The position numbers were made by a program, and so were the translations under genes. From Candidatus Micrarchaeota archaeon CG1_02_47_40 (GTDB lineage Archaea; Micrarchaeota; Micrarchaeia; Anstonellales; CG1-02-47-40), in assembly GCA_001871475.1 (NCBI GenBank), contig MNVE01000003.1, positions 37,837 through 101,836 on the forward strand: a stretch of 64,000 nt of DNA, in the 5' to 3' direction. The notes under the pieces are model-generated. The model was not told the origin of the DNA and made no database searches. It saw nothing but the letters and a program-made list of their open reading frames with translations. This document shows, piece by piece, positions 53,002 to 61,792 of this stretch (positions are counted from its first letter, which is position 1; each line of letters starts with the position of its first letter).

Positions 53002-54603
53002 ATGCACTTCAACGCAAAGATTAAGGAGCTGGATGCATTCATTTCTCCTCCAGATGCCTTCCTCAAGGTTGCTTCCGCCTACGGAAGGGAAGGCACATTC
53101 ATGCTTGAATCGGTGTATGATGAGCGCTCCACCTCCCTTGCAAAGCGCTTCTCAAACCTCTCTATACTCTCTTTCTCCCCGCTTCTTGCAATGAAAACAA
53201 GGGGAAAAGAGGCATTCCTGGAGGGAAAGATTTCTGCGGAAGTAGGAAATGAAATTGGCAAACAATTCAAACGCCTGTCTCCCAATTCATTTGAAAATCG
53301 CTTTACGCGGATACCCCGCGCTTCGCGCGGGGAGGAGCGATTTTCAAAATTTTGCAACGAGCTGGCGGATACGGCGGGCTTGCCCGCCGAGAGCCCTCGT
53401 TGCAAATCATTCTCTTTAGGAAAAAAAGACCCCCTGCACTTCCTTCACACCTGCGTTTCCCTGCTTTCTTCCGACAAAATACAAAGCCGCTTCTCCTTTG
53501 GGCCTGTAGGATATTTCTCCTATGACACGGTGCGCTTTTTTGAGAAGCTGCCGGAAAAACACTCCGCTCCTTCCGATTTTTTTGATTCGTATTTCATCCT
53601 TCACAAAAATTCCCTCGTATTCAACCATGCAGAGGGGAAGACGCAGATAATAACTCATTATGCAGAAGGGGAAAAAGAACCAAAGGCTGAAATTGAGAAG
53701 ATAGAACAAATACTGCGCAAAGGCAAGCCGCTTTCTTTTCCTTCCTCCTCCAATCCATCAAACGTTTCCTCAAACACAAGCCGCAATGAATTCTATGCAA
53801 TGGTGCAAAAGGCGCGGGAATACATAAAAAGCGGGGACATTTTTCAGGTAGTGCTCTCGCGCAAATTTTTAATGCAAACAGAAGAAGACCCAATCTCAAT
53901 CTACTTCCGCCTGCGCGAGCTCAATCCATCTCCTTATCTTTTCTATTTAGATTTCGGCTCCCAGCTTCTTGTTGGCGCCTCACCAGAAGTGCATGTGCGG
54001 GTGCAGAATGGGCTGGTTGAAGCCAGGCCGATTGCAGGCACGAGAAAAAGGGGAAAAACACCCGAAGAAGAGGAGAAAATTTCCCAAGAACTCCTCAAAG
54101 ATGAGAAGGAAATGGCAGAGCACACGATGCTTGTTGATTTGGCAAGGAATGATTTGGGCAGGGTTTGCGAATTCGGCACCGTTTCCGTTCCAGAAAAATA
54201 CATAATTGAGAAATACTCCTCTGTCCAGCACATAGTTTCTCATGTACGGGGAAAATTAAGGAAGGGATTTGACTGCTTTGACGCATTGCGCGCCACCTTT
54301 CCGGCAGGCACCGTTTCCGGCGCGCCAAAGGTGCGGGCAATGGAAATAATAGAAGAGATGGAAAAAGAGAGAAGAGGCACTTACGGCGGAGTCGTGGGGT
54401 ATTTTGATTTGAATGGGAATATGGATACATGCATAACAATAAGAACAATCTTTATGGATGGCAATACTGCACAGGTGCAGACAGGCGCAGGTTTAGTGCT
54501 TGACTCAACGCCTGAAGGCGAATTCAAGGAAACCCAGAGAAAGGCAAATTCCTGCATACCTGCATTGACTGGAAAGGAGATTAAAGTTGGCAGTGAAGTA
54601 TGA
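53002..54603 (+). CDS. trpE: Anthranilate synthase component I (or PabB), with in-frame palindromic insert
   Basis: The C-terminal chorismate-binding domain is complete: [79 protein letters not shown] and [34 protein letters not shown] lies in the N-terminal domain. Residues about 97-135 are encoded by two nested palindromes and look foreign to the family. trpG overlaps its stop (ATGA). With it, this makes anthranilate from chorismate; PABA synthesis is the alternative. 533 residues is about 40-70 longer than compact archaeal TrpE. Confidence 0.9.
   Translation: MHFNAKIKELDAFISPPDAFLKVASAYGREGTFMLESVYDERSTSLAKRFSNLSILSFSPLLAMKTRGKEAFLEGKISAEVGNEIGKQFKRLSPNSFENRFTRIPRASRGEERFSKFCNELADTAGLPAESPRCKSFSLGKKDPLHFLHTCVSLLSSDKIQSRFSFGPVGYFSYDTVRFFEKLPEKHSAPSDFFDSYFILHKNSLVFNHAEGKTQIITHYAEGEKEPKAEIEKIEQILRKGKPLSFPSSSNPSNVSSNTSRNEFYAMVQKAREYIKSGDIFQVVLSRKFLMQTEEDPISIYFRLRELNPSPYLFYLDFGSQLLVGASPEVHVRVQNGLVEARPIAGTRKRGKTPEEEEKISQELLKDEKEMAEHTMLVDLARNDLGRVCEFGTVSVPEKYIIEKYSSVQHIVSHVRGKLRKGFDCFDALRATFPAGTVSGAPKVRAMEIIEEMEKERRGTYGGVVGYFDLNGNMDTCITIRTIFMDGNTAQVQTGAGLVLDSTPEGEFKETQRKANSCIPALTGKEIKVGSEV
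53290..53406. repeat. Two nested palindromic elements inserted in the trpE frame
   Basis: Element A, 53290-53348: outer 12-bp stem TTTGAAAATCGC/GCGATTTTCAAA round hairpin CCCCGCGC-TTC-GCGCGGGG (53314-53332). Element B, 53351-53406: outer 11-bp stem TTTGCAACGAG/CTCGTTGCAAA round CGGCGGGC-TT-GCCCGCCG (53372-53389). Both share the spacer ending GCGGATA directly before the inner hairpin. Together they add 39 codons without a stop or frameshift. Confidence 0.85.
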
Positions 54604-55208
54604 AAAACCAAGCACAGGAAATGAAAAATATGAAAAAAATACTCTTCATAGACGCTTACGACAGCTTCGTTTATTCCCTTTACCAGTATTTTGGCGAGCT
54701 TTCAGAGGGAAAGGCAGAGCTTCTTATCTACCGCAATGACAAAATAACCATCCAGCAGATAAAATCCATTTCTCCTGACTGCATAATACTCTCCCCCGGT
54801 CCGGGGCATCCAAAAGACAGCGGCTTTGTCCCCATCATCATCTCTTTCCCTTCCACTCCTATCTTCGGGGTTTGTTTAGGGTTGCAGGCGCTCGGGCTTG
54901 CATATGGAGGAAAAATAGAAAGAGCAAACAGCATAATGCACGGGAAAACAAGCGAAATAAGGCATGATGGAAAAACCATATTTAAGGGAGTGAAAAACCC
55001 CTTCACTGCTACGCGCTATCATTCCCTTATCGTTGCTAAACTGCCGGCTTGCCTTGAGATATCCGCACGCGACACACAGGACAATTACATAATGGGGGCA
55101 CGGCACAGAAAAAACCCCCATGAGGGGGTGCAGTTTCATCCCGAGTCAATCCTGACGGATGAGGGAAAGAAAATTATTGCAAACTTCCTCAAGCACTACG
55201 TTTGGTGA
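54600..55208 (+). CDS. trpG: Anthranilate synthase glutamine amidotransferase subunit
   Basis: This is a class I glutamine amidotransferase: DAYDSFVYSLYQYFGEL, ILSPGPGHPKDSG, nucleophile Cys in FGVCLGLQALGLAYGG near residue 87, and HPESILTDEG near 180 with the catalytic His/Glu. It feeds ammonia to TrpE. It starts at ATG 54600 inside the trpE stop, so translation is coupled. A PabA role is possible as the two cannot be distinguished. Confidence 0.9.
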   Translation: MKNQAQEMKNMKKILFIDAYDSFVYSLYQYFGELSEGKAELLIYRNDKITIQQIKSISPDCIILSPGPGHPKDSGFVPIIISFPSTPIFGVCLGLQALGLAYGGKIERANSIMHGKTSEIRHDGKTIFKGVKNPFTATRYHSLIVAKLPACLEISARDTQDNYIMGARHRKNPHEGVQFHPESILTDEGKKIIANFLKHYVW

Positions 55209-55212
55209 GCAA

Positions 55213-56196
55213 ATGACAAGCCAAAAGACCGCAATCTTCGGAGGCACCTTTGACACAGTGCATGAGGGGCACGAGCGCCTTTTTGAAGAGGCGAAAAAAT
55301 TCACCCGTGTGGTAATTGGGCTGACTACCGATTCCTTTGCGAAAAAAAGCAGAAATTACAAGGTGAAGCCTTACGCAAAAAGGAGAAAAACACTTATGCG
55401 GCATTTGAGACGCTTCCATCTTCATGCAAACATCATTCCCCTCCCAAACCGCTTCGGCATAGGCACAAGCATGAAAGACATCCACTCCATTATCGTAAGC
55501 GAAGAAACTGAACCTGTCGCAAAAGAGATAAATGCTATTCGCAGGCGCAAAAAACTTCCCCTTCTCAAAATAATCTGCGTTCCTCTCAAATTCGCTCTTG
55601 ATTACAAAAAACTTTCGGCGGAATACATCTACTTTAGGAAAACCGACAGAAGCGGGCATCGCCTCTCAAAGCTTTCAATTTCCTTAGGTTCAAAAAACCC
55701 CTCAAAGATAAATGGGACTAAAAAAGCCCTTCTGCGGATATTCGGCAAAAACCTTTTTTCCCTCCGCGCATTTTCCCCCTCATCAGGTATTCCTTCTCAA
55801 CCATTTGGGCGCAAAACCATCTCCGGGGCGATAAACAGGGCGAAAAACTCCTACAAAAAGGCAAAAAATGCCGATTTTGGCATAGGACTTGAAAGCGGCT
55901 TATTTTCTCTTGCAGGCAGGCACTGCGACATCCTCTTCTGTGCAGTATATGACGGACAGCACATCACAATAGGAAACAGCATGGGATTTGAAGTGCCGCA
56001 CGGAATAGTAGAAGAGATAAAGGTTGAAAAATCAGAGCTTGGGCACGTGGTTTCCAGAATGGCTGGAGTTAAGGGAATAGGAAAAAAGGGAGGTGCCATA
56101 CACTACCTTTCAGGCGGCTTGCTTTCCCGCGAACAGATGATAGAACAGGCGGTTTTATGCGCATTTATCCCGCGAATTCATCGGGCGCTGCATTAG
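55213..56196 (+). CDS. Phosphopantetheine adenylyltransferase fused to XTP/ITP phosphatase (YjjX-like)
   Basis: Residues 1-150 are archaeal PPAT (CoaD type): AIFGGTFDTVHEGHERLFEEA (H-x-G-H), VVIGLTTDSF. Residues 160-320 are a DUF84/YjjX-type non-canonical purine NTPase: ISLGSKNPSKINGTKKAL, GIPSQPFGRKTISGAINRAKNSY, FGIGLESGL. The two parts make coenzyme A precursor dephospho-CoA and remove ITP/XTP, which are not linked steps, so the fusion is probably organisational. It starts five bases after trpG. Confidence 0.87.
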   Translation: MTSQKTAIFGGTFDTVHEGHERLFEEAKKFTRVVIGLTTDSFAKKSRNYKVKPYAKRRKTLMRHLRRFHLHANIIPLPNRFGIGTSMKDIHSIIVSEETEPVAKEINAIRRRKKLPLLKIICVPLKFALDYKKLSAEYIYFRKTDRSGHRLSKLSISLGSKNPSKINGTKKALLRIFGKNLFSLRAFSPSSGIPSQPFGRKTISGAINRAKNSYKKAKNADFGIGLESGLFSLAGRHCDILFCAVYDGQHITIGNSMGFEVPHGIVEEIKVEKSELGHVVSRMAGVKGIGKKGGAIHYLSGGLLSREQMIEQAVLCAFIPRIHRALH

Positions 56197-57041
56197 GGTT
56201 TCTTTTTGGGGTTTGCTTTCTTTTTTGCGGGAGTTTCTTCCTTCTTTTCAGCGCCGGTTAGCTGGGAGTAAATCTCAACAAGCCCATACACACTTATTCC
56301 GGTAACGGCAGGGTAAAGCACGATTCCGACAGCGATGCCTACCAACGGAATAAGCGAGAGCAACCCACCCGCAAGGCCTATTGTTATACTGATGACTTCA
56401 ATCAAAAGAAACGCACCAAGCACACCCCAAACTTTTCCTTCTGTTTTATCCCATGACAGGTCAATGGCTTCCCTGATACTGCAGTTCTTTTTTACCCAGA
56501 AGAATATTGTTGAAACATAGAACCTTATCATATAATACATCAAAACCGGCACCGAAATGATGGTAAGCACCATAATCGCAATCGGAACAATAATACCTAT
56601 TGCGGTACCAGAATCGAACGCAGAAGGGGCAACAACCATTGCCCCCATCAAAACAATCCACAAAACAAAAGGAACTCCAGTCACAATAATCAGTTTCGGT
56701 CTTTTCAGTGAGAGTATGCAGTAAATAAACTGGGCTATGGAAACTCCGATAAACTTCACTATTGAACCAATGTCAATAGCGTTAGAGGTAATTTCCCTCT
56801 TTTTCAACGCAAACGAAATTAACTTCGCAGAAAAGAACGCACCCAAAACAACCATCACCAAAAGCTCGACAACCAACGCCAGCACAAGCGCCAGATTCGC
56901 CTGCATGCCGACTATCGTTGCACTATACAGCGCAGAAAGCACGAAACTTATTATTCCAAAACCAATTCCCCACATCCAGAACTCCTTGTTATTATACCAC
57001 GCAAAACTCTCCTTCGCAATCTTTCCATAATCAAATCCCAT
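56193..57041 (-). CDS. Polytopic membrane protein of unknown function
   Basis: 282 residues with six or more membrane segments and a cytosolic tail of KKEETPAKKKANPKKKP. NCSIREAIDLSWDKTEGKVWGVLGAFLLIEVI sits in the second half and resembles the glycerophosphoryl diester phosphodiesterase-type membrane-domain proteins. Its stop overlaps the convergent PPAT fusion by four bases. No certain family. Confidence 0.7.
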   Translation of the reverse strand: MGFDYGKIAKESFAWYNNKEFWMWGIGFGIISFVLSALYSATIVGMQANLALVLALVVELLVMVVLGAFFSAKLISFALKKREITSNAIDIGSIVKFIGVSIAQFIYCILSLKRPKLIIVTGVPFVLWIVLMGAMVVAPSAFDSGTAIGIIVPIAIMVLTIISVPVLMYYMIRFYVSTIFFWVKKNCSIREAIDLSWDKTEGKVWGVLGAFLLIEVISITIGLAGGLLSLIPLVGIAVGIVLYPAVTGISVYGLVEIYSQLTGAEKKEETPAKKKANPKKKP

Positions 57042-57106
57042 TCACTCCACCTCATTTTTTCCTTCTCCTTCTTTCCCCAAAATTTTTCCCATCTTTTCCT
57101 TCCCCT

Positions 57107-58183
57107 CTACTCTCCAACCTCCAATATCCTCTCCGCCTTCTTCACCATCTTCTTTTTCCTCTCCTGATGCTTTTTAAGCCAATCGCACACTTTCTCCGCA
57201 ACCATCTCCTTATCCTCCCCGCAAAGCACTTCCCCGCAAAGGCATCTCCTCTCCATTTCCTTCAGCTCCTTGTCCTCAAGGAAATGAAACTTCGCCAATT
57301 CATACACCACGCACTTTCCAATCTCCCCCCCCTTCTTCCTCTGCTCCTCAACAGTCGCCCTTCCCCCTGTAAAAGCCCTCATTATTTTTTTTCGCGCAAT
57401 TTCAGGCGTATCAGATAAAAACAGCACTCCTAAAGGATCTCTTTTGCTCATCTTCTGCTCCCCTGAAAGGCTCTTTGCATACACATGGTAAGTGGAGGAA
57501 GGAAGCACCAACCCCTCTTTTGCCGCAATATCTCTTGTCATTCTGATGTGCGGGTCCTGGTCAGCCCCAACAGGCACAAGCACGTGCTTTTTCCCCCCAA
57601 AATCAGGATGCTGGGGCAGTAAAATATCCCCTGCCTGCGTTAATGCGGAAAAATACAGCCCAATTTCCTTTTCTCCATACAAGGCGCGAAGAGCAGCATC
57701 CGTAACTCTTTTTGAAAACAAATACGCCATATTCATTACGCGCACTTCCTGCGACTGCCTCCATATATACGCATTCTTCTCATCCAAGCCAAGTGCAAGC
57801 ATATCTGCCAAATTAGAAACTGCAAATTTCCCTCCTTCCTCAAGTGTTACCCCATTATCCGCATAAGCCTCCAAATCAGCAATCGCATAAAACACTTTTG
57901 CCCCAAACTCCTTCTGAAAATAAATCATTTCATCCGCAGTCATCTTTGAGCCGAGGTGAAACTCGTTTGAGGGCTTTATGCCGCTCATCACCGCAACTTC
58001 CTGCCCCTTCTCCCTTGCTTCCAGAAACTTGTCCAAATCCCGATGCGCAAATACGATGCCCCTCCCAAAAATTCTTCCTTTATTTTTTATTCTTTTCAAT
58101 ATTCCTTCCTCTATCCTTTTGAGCCCGAACTCCCCAAAAAGCTTCTCATACTCCACAAGCTGGTTTGCCCAAGGGTCAAGCAT
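57107..58183 (-). CDS. trpS: Tryptophanyl-tRNA synthetase (archaeal type)
   Basis: The product starts MLDPWANQLVEYEKLFGEFG, the archaeal/eukaryal TrpRS N-terminal motif. It has HIGH-type GIKPSNEFHLGSK near residue 75, QADMLAL-like helices, VPVGADQDPHIRMTRDIA near 210, and KMSKR in GEQKMSKRDPLG near 250. 358 residues. ATG 58183 is chosen; it overlaps the stop of the KaiC-like gene by eight bases. Confidence 0.92.
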   Translation of the reverse strand: MLDPWANQLVEYEKLFGEFGLKRIEEGILKRIKNKGRIFGRGIVFAHRDLDKFLEAREKGQEVAVMSGIKPSNEFHLGSKMTADEMIYFQKEFGAKVFYAIADLEAYADNGVTLEEGGKFAVSNLADMLALGLDEKNAYIWRQSQEVRVMNMAYLFSKRVTDAALRALYGEKEIGLYFSALTQAGDILLPQHPDFGGKKHVLVPVGADQDPHIRMTRDIAAKEGLVLPSSTYHVYAKSLSGEQKMSKRDPLGVLFLSDTPEIARKKIMRAFTGGRATVEEQRKKGGEIGKCVVYELAKFHFLEDKELKEMERRCLCGEVLCGEDKEMVAEKVCDWLKKHQERKKKMVKKAERILEVGE

Positions 58184-58994
58184 CACGATAATCAAACCTC
58201 TTTTTCGGAAAAATACGCATTCCGCCTTCGCCAATTTCCATCGGAATCAATTTGTTTGAGTGCGCACTCCCGCGCATTTTCAGTATCTCAAGCGCCCTTT
58301 TGCGCTCCCCCTCCCGGTAAAGGTTGTAAAGGTAAATATACCCGTCGGCAACGCTTTCTATCTCGTATTTTGTTGAGGGCATTCCCTGCGAGATTTCCGC
58401 CTTTCCCTTGTCCTCGCATGTAATAAGCGTGGTGCAGTTCCATCTCCTTATCTTTGAAACCAAATCAATCATTCCCACCCTTCTCTCATCCTCCTTCTCA
58501 TAAACAAGCGCAAGCGGAACCGCGGAATCAACCACTACCCTTTTCACTCCCATGCTCTTTATGAGATTGAGTATAGTATTCTCCTGCGTGTAAAACTGCT
58601 CAACCTCGTGGTGCGGATAATCAATAAAAACCATCTTTTTCTCCTTTTCCAGCTTTTCCAAATCCCATCCCAGCGAGCGCATGTTCTCGCACATGGGCCG
58701 CTTCTCCTCATCAATTGAAATGAAAAGCCCGAGTTCATCGTATTTTAGCATTCCGTTTATTATGAATTGCATTGAAGAAACGGTCTTGCCGCTCCCGTTT
58801 GGGCCTGCTATGACTATTACGCTGTTTTTTACAAAACCCCCGCCAAGCGCTTCATCCAGCCCGTCTATGCCGCTTTTTACCCTCTCCCCCCTTTTGGGTG
58901 CTGCCGCTTCGGATGTGCGCAAAGCCGCCTTCCTCTTCTCCTTAATCTTTTCAAGCTCAGAAAGAAAATCAATTTCACTCTTTTTTTCCGCCAT
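58176..58994 (-). CDS. KaiC-like RecA-superfamily ATPase
   Basis: The 272-residue protein has VKSGIDGLDEALGGGFVKNSVIVIAGPNGSGKTVSSMQFI (Walker A), SIDEEKRPMCENMRSLGWDLEKL and VKRVVVDSAVPLAL (Walker B), as in single-domain archaeal KaiC. Such proteins are probably signalling or membrane-linked ATPases. It overlaps the next minus-strand genes on both sides, suggesting a tight operon with the partner upstream. ATG 58994 is favoured. Confidence 0.87.
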   Translation of the reverse strand: MAEKKSEIDFLSELEKIKEKRKAALRTSEAAAPKRGERVKSGIDGLDEALGGGFVKNSVIVIAGPNGSGKTVSSMQFIINGMLKYDELGLFISIDEEKRPMCENMRSLGWDLEKLEKEKKMVFIDYPHHEVEQFYTQENTILNLIKSMGVKRVVVDSAVPLALVYEKEDERRVGMIDLVSKIRRWNCTTLITCEDKGKAEISQGMPSTKYEIESVADGYIYLYNLYREGERKRALEILKMRGSAHSNKLIPMEIGEGGMRIFPKKRFDYRDA

Positions 58995-59502
58995 CTTCCT
59001 CCCCCTTTTTCCGTGCAAGCAGCATTCTTCCCAACTCCTCCTTTTTCAGCAATTTCCGTTCATACGCCTTCAGCTCTTCAGGGCTTACCGTTTTCTTTAT
59101 TGCTTCTTCGGCATACTCGTTTGCAATCGTCGCCACGTTGAGGAGCATTGTCTGCGCCTCCCCAACATTCAATTTTATCTCATTGGGCTTTAGTATCTCA
59201 ACCCCGATGGGCAGGTATTTCGCGCAAAGCATTGCCAATGAATTGAAATCCCTGAAAACCATCTTCACTTCGGCAGAGGTAAAGAAGCTTCCCGCCTCCT
59301 CGTCCTTCTGCGTCTGTTCTATCTTTCCGTATGCGTGCAAAACCCCATGCTCCGTAACCAGCCTTCCGATAAACCCGACCATGATGTTCCTTAGTGCATC
59401 CTGCGAGCCGCCGTGTATATCATAATAAAGCAGCGCCTGCACCCCGCCCTCGCGCAGCGCCCTTTTTGCAATCTCTTCACCAATTCTTTCCTGCTCGTCC
59501 AT
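58975..59502 (-). CDS. Conserved archaeal partner of the KaiC-like ATPase
   Basis: A 175-residue soluble protein (GGVQALLYYDIHGGSQDALRNIMVGFIGRLV; EVKMVFRDFNSLAMLCAKYLPIGVEILKP) ending in a Lys/Glu-rich tail. I know no named family. It overlaps the KaiC-like start by about 20 bases, so the products may interact. Confidence 0.68.
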   Translation of the reverse strand: MDEQERIGEEIAKRALREGGVQALLYYDIHGGSQDALRNIMVGFIGRLVTEHGVLHAYGKIEQTQKDEEAGSFFTSAEVKMVFRDFNSLAMLCAKYLPIGVEILKPNEIKLNVGEAQTMLLNVATIANEYAEEAIKKTVSPEELKAYERKLLKKEELGRMLLARKKGEEDGGKKE

Positions 59503-59526
59503 TCAAATCAACCTCTTTCAGTGCAG

Positions 59527-60588
59527 TCAATAAACAATCTTATGCAGTTTCTTCTCCTTTGCCGCCAATTTTATTTCGCGCGCAATCCTTCTTCCCATGC
59601 TCATTTCTTCCTTGTAAGCATACACGCTGTAAGGCGAGCCGCGCGGGTAAAGGTTTGTTCCTGCAACGATGCGCGATGATATTTCAAAAGCGTAAAACTG
59701 CAAATTCTCGTCGCACACGGTTTCAATGCAGAAAGGGCCGGGTATCCCTCCGAACATCCTCTCCGCCGCCTCCACCACATTCTTTCCTATCTCCAGAATT
59801 TCCCCAAGCAGGCTTTCGCGCAGAACTATCGGTTCGTTTCCAACTACGGTAAAAGAGGGCTGTATGCTCATGCCTGCGGAAAGGGGGCGGTAAATCTCAT
59901 CAACATTGCTCTCATACCTCCTGTCCACGCCCATAAGCTCAACGCTCCCCTCGCTTGCACGGTATCCCTCTTTTGAAATCGGGCTGTAAAAGTAATGGGG
60001 GTAAATCCGTATTCCCGCCAGATACTCCTGCACCATAACCCCTTCCCTGTCCTTTACCTTCCTCTCAAATTCCTCATAAGAATTCACCGCCATATACCCC
60101 CTGCCTCCCTTTGCACCTGGAAATTTCACTATACAGGGCCTGTCAATCTCCTCCGGTTTTATTATTTTTGGAAGCTGGAGCTTTGCCTCTTTCATCCATT
60201 CAAACATCTTCTGTCTGTCCCGCTCCCATAGAAGGGAATTTCTGTTTCCCACTATCGGCACCTTTATCTCCATGAGCGCGTTCCCGCTGTACTCCACAAG
60301 CGAGCCGTGAGGCACTAAAATCGCATTCTTTTTAAGCAGCTCCTCATCCACTCCTCCTGCAAACGCCTCTTTGGGGTCATCCACCAGAAGGTATTCGTCA
60401 GGAGCTGCCTGCGAAAACGAATCATACACTTTCTTCCTTTCGGGCGTGCAGATTCCGATTGTTTTTATTCCCTCCGCGCGCGCGCCGTGGAAAAGCTGGA
60501 GCGCGCAATGCGAGCATAGCGTGGCTATTTTTATCTTCTTTGAATCGTATCCCTTAACGATTTCGTTTATTTTTTCCTTTGTAATCAT
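59527..60588 (-). CDS. purP: FAICAR synthetase PurP
   Basis: The 353-residue ATP-grasp enzyme makes FAICAR from AICAR, formate and ATP, the archaeal replacement for PurH. It has IATLCSHCALQLFHGARAEGIKTIGIC, IVPHGSLVEYSG, PIVGNRNSLLWERDR, IVKFPGAKGGRGYMAV (ATP-grasp) and GMSIQPSFTVVGN with the family's PSF. The next gene is a divergent paralogue. It retains all blocks seen in characterised PurP. Confidence 0.92.
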   Translation of the reverse strand: MITKEKINEIVKGYDSKKIKIATLCSHCALQLFHGARAEGIKTIGICTPERKKVYDSFSQAAPDEYLLVDDPKEAFAGGVDEELLKKNAILVPHGSLVEYSGNALMEIKVPIVGNRNSLLWERDRQKMFEWMKEAKLQLPKIIKPEEIDRPCIVKFPGAKGGRGYMAVNSYEEFERKVKDREGVMVQEYLAGIRIYPHYFYSPISKEGYRASEGSVELMGVDRRYESNVDEIYRPLSAGMSIQPSFTVVGNEPIVLRESLLGEILEIGKNVVEAAERMFGGIPGPFCIETVCDENLQFYAFEISSRIVAGTNLYPRGSPYSVYAYKEEMSMGRRIAREIKLAAKEKKLHKIVY

Positions 60589-60592
60589 AGAA

Positions 60593-61741
60593 TCACGTTA
60601 CTATCTCATCCATTCTCCCTTCTTTCTTTGCCTTTTTCACTTCCATCGCAATCCTTCTGCCTACGCTTATGCTTTCCCCGAAGAGGTATCCAGTATAAGG
60701 AGTAAATCTAACTCCGGGTGAGCCGGGCACCCTAAAGGATACGTCAAATATTACAATTTCTTCTGAATTCTCCTTAGGCACAACTGCTCCCTGCAATGCA
60801 AACGGCCCAATCAATCCCGGAGAATAATGCTTCCCGCACGCTTTCACGAATTTTTTCCCCTCCTCAAACACTTTTTCAAGAAGGCTTTCCCTTATGGTGC
60901 AGGCAACATGCCCGACTTCAACATTGCTAACTTGCACTCCCGCGCCCGCCCTTCCCGCTCCAATCTCCTCCTGCTGAATGGCAGGCAATCTTAAAATCCC
61001 ATCCAAATTCGTCTGCCTTCTCATGTCCGTTCCGAGCAGTTCCAGCCTCTTCTCAAGAGGCGAATAGAAAAAATTGAAATTGTAATGCGCTCCCAAAACA
61101 ACCTCCTCAATAAGCGCGTTTTCAATTCCCTCTTTTGTGGCAATTCCTTCTGCAATCTTCGTCTGCGCATTGTGTCTATACTCTATCTCATTTGAAGCAA
61201 AGAAGAATGCCCTCTCATAAGTCCTTTTTGCCTGCGGTGCCTTCACAATTGCCAATCTATCAATCTCGCCCGCATTCTTAAACTTCTTCGGCACGGCAAT
61301 TCCCGCCTCTTTGAGCAGCCAGTCCTGATTTTTAGGTGTATTTCTCTCTTCCGCCTTCAGCAAATGCCTATTGCCGAAAATCGGCACCTCAAATTCATTT
61401 TCAATCGCATCATAACCAACATATACGGAAAATGAGCGGTGCGGCACAAAAATTGCCTGCCTTTTCTGCAGAAGTTTTACCGTTTCCGTTTTTACAATCT
61501 CCTTAAAATCCCCAAACACCATTGCCTCATCCACTACCCCTATCTCTCCTTTTCCCTCTTTTCTTGTTTTGTAATATTCCGCATAAACTCTTTCCCTTCC
61601 CTTCTTGCACAATACAAGTGTGGAAAACCCTTCCCTCTTTGCTCCCTCGCAGATGTCAAGCGCGGAATGAGAGCCCAAAGTAGAAATTATCGGCTTCTTG
61701 TAAGAATCGGCGAGTTTTCGCATCTTTTCCAGTTCAAACAT
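60593..61741 (-). CDS. PurP paralogue (FAICAR synthetase-like)
   Basis: A 382-residue protein of the same family as its neighbour: STLGSHSALDICEGAKREGFSTLVLC, FVPHRSFSVYVGYDAIE, PIFGNRHLLKAEER, AIVKAPQAKRTYERAFF. The glycine-rich ATP-grasp loop (GGRG) of the other copy is replaced by KRTYER, so ATP handling may differ. Two PurP genes occur in several archaea; the second may have another role or form mixed hexamers. ATG 61741 is used. It shares a TATA box with guaAb. Confidence 0.85.
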   Translation of the reverse strand: MFELEKMRKLADSYKKPIISTLGSHSALDICEGAKREGFSTLVLCKKGRERVYAEYYKTRKEGKGEIGVVDEAMVFGDFKEIVKTETVKLLQKRQAIFVPHRSFSVYVGYDAIENEFEVPIFGNRHLLKAEERNTPKNQDWLLKEAGIAVPKKFKNAGEIDRLAIVKAPQAKRTYERAFFFASNEIEYRHNAQTKIAEGIATKEGIENALIEEVVLGAHYNFNFFYSPLEKRLELLGTDMRRQTNLDGILRLPAIQQEEIGAGRAGAGVQVSNVEVGHVACTIRESLLEKVFEEGKKFVKACGKHYSPGLIGPFALQGAVVPKENSEEIVIFDVSFRVPGSPGVRFTPYTGYLFGESISVGRRIAMEVKKAKKEGRMDEIVT

Positions 61742-61760
61742 ACCTGTATTTTCCAAAAAA

Positions 61761-61773
61761 CCTTTATAATAAC
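61761..61773. promoter_or_regulatory. Shared divergent TATA box of purP paralogue and guaAb
   Basis: CCTTTATAATAAC at about 61761-61773 reads TATA-like on both strands and lies about 20-32 bases from ATG 61741 and ATG 61793. Both transcripts would be nearly leaderless. Confidence 0.5.
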
Positions 61774-61792
61774 TATCCCCTCAAATTTCCAT

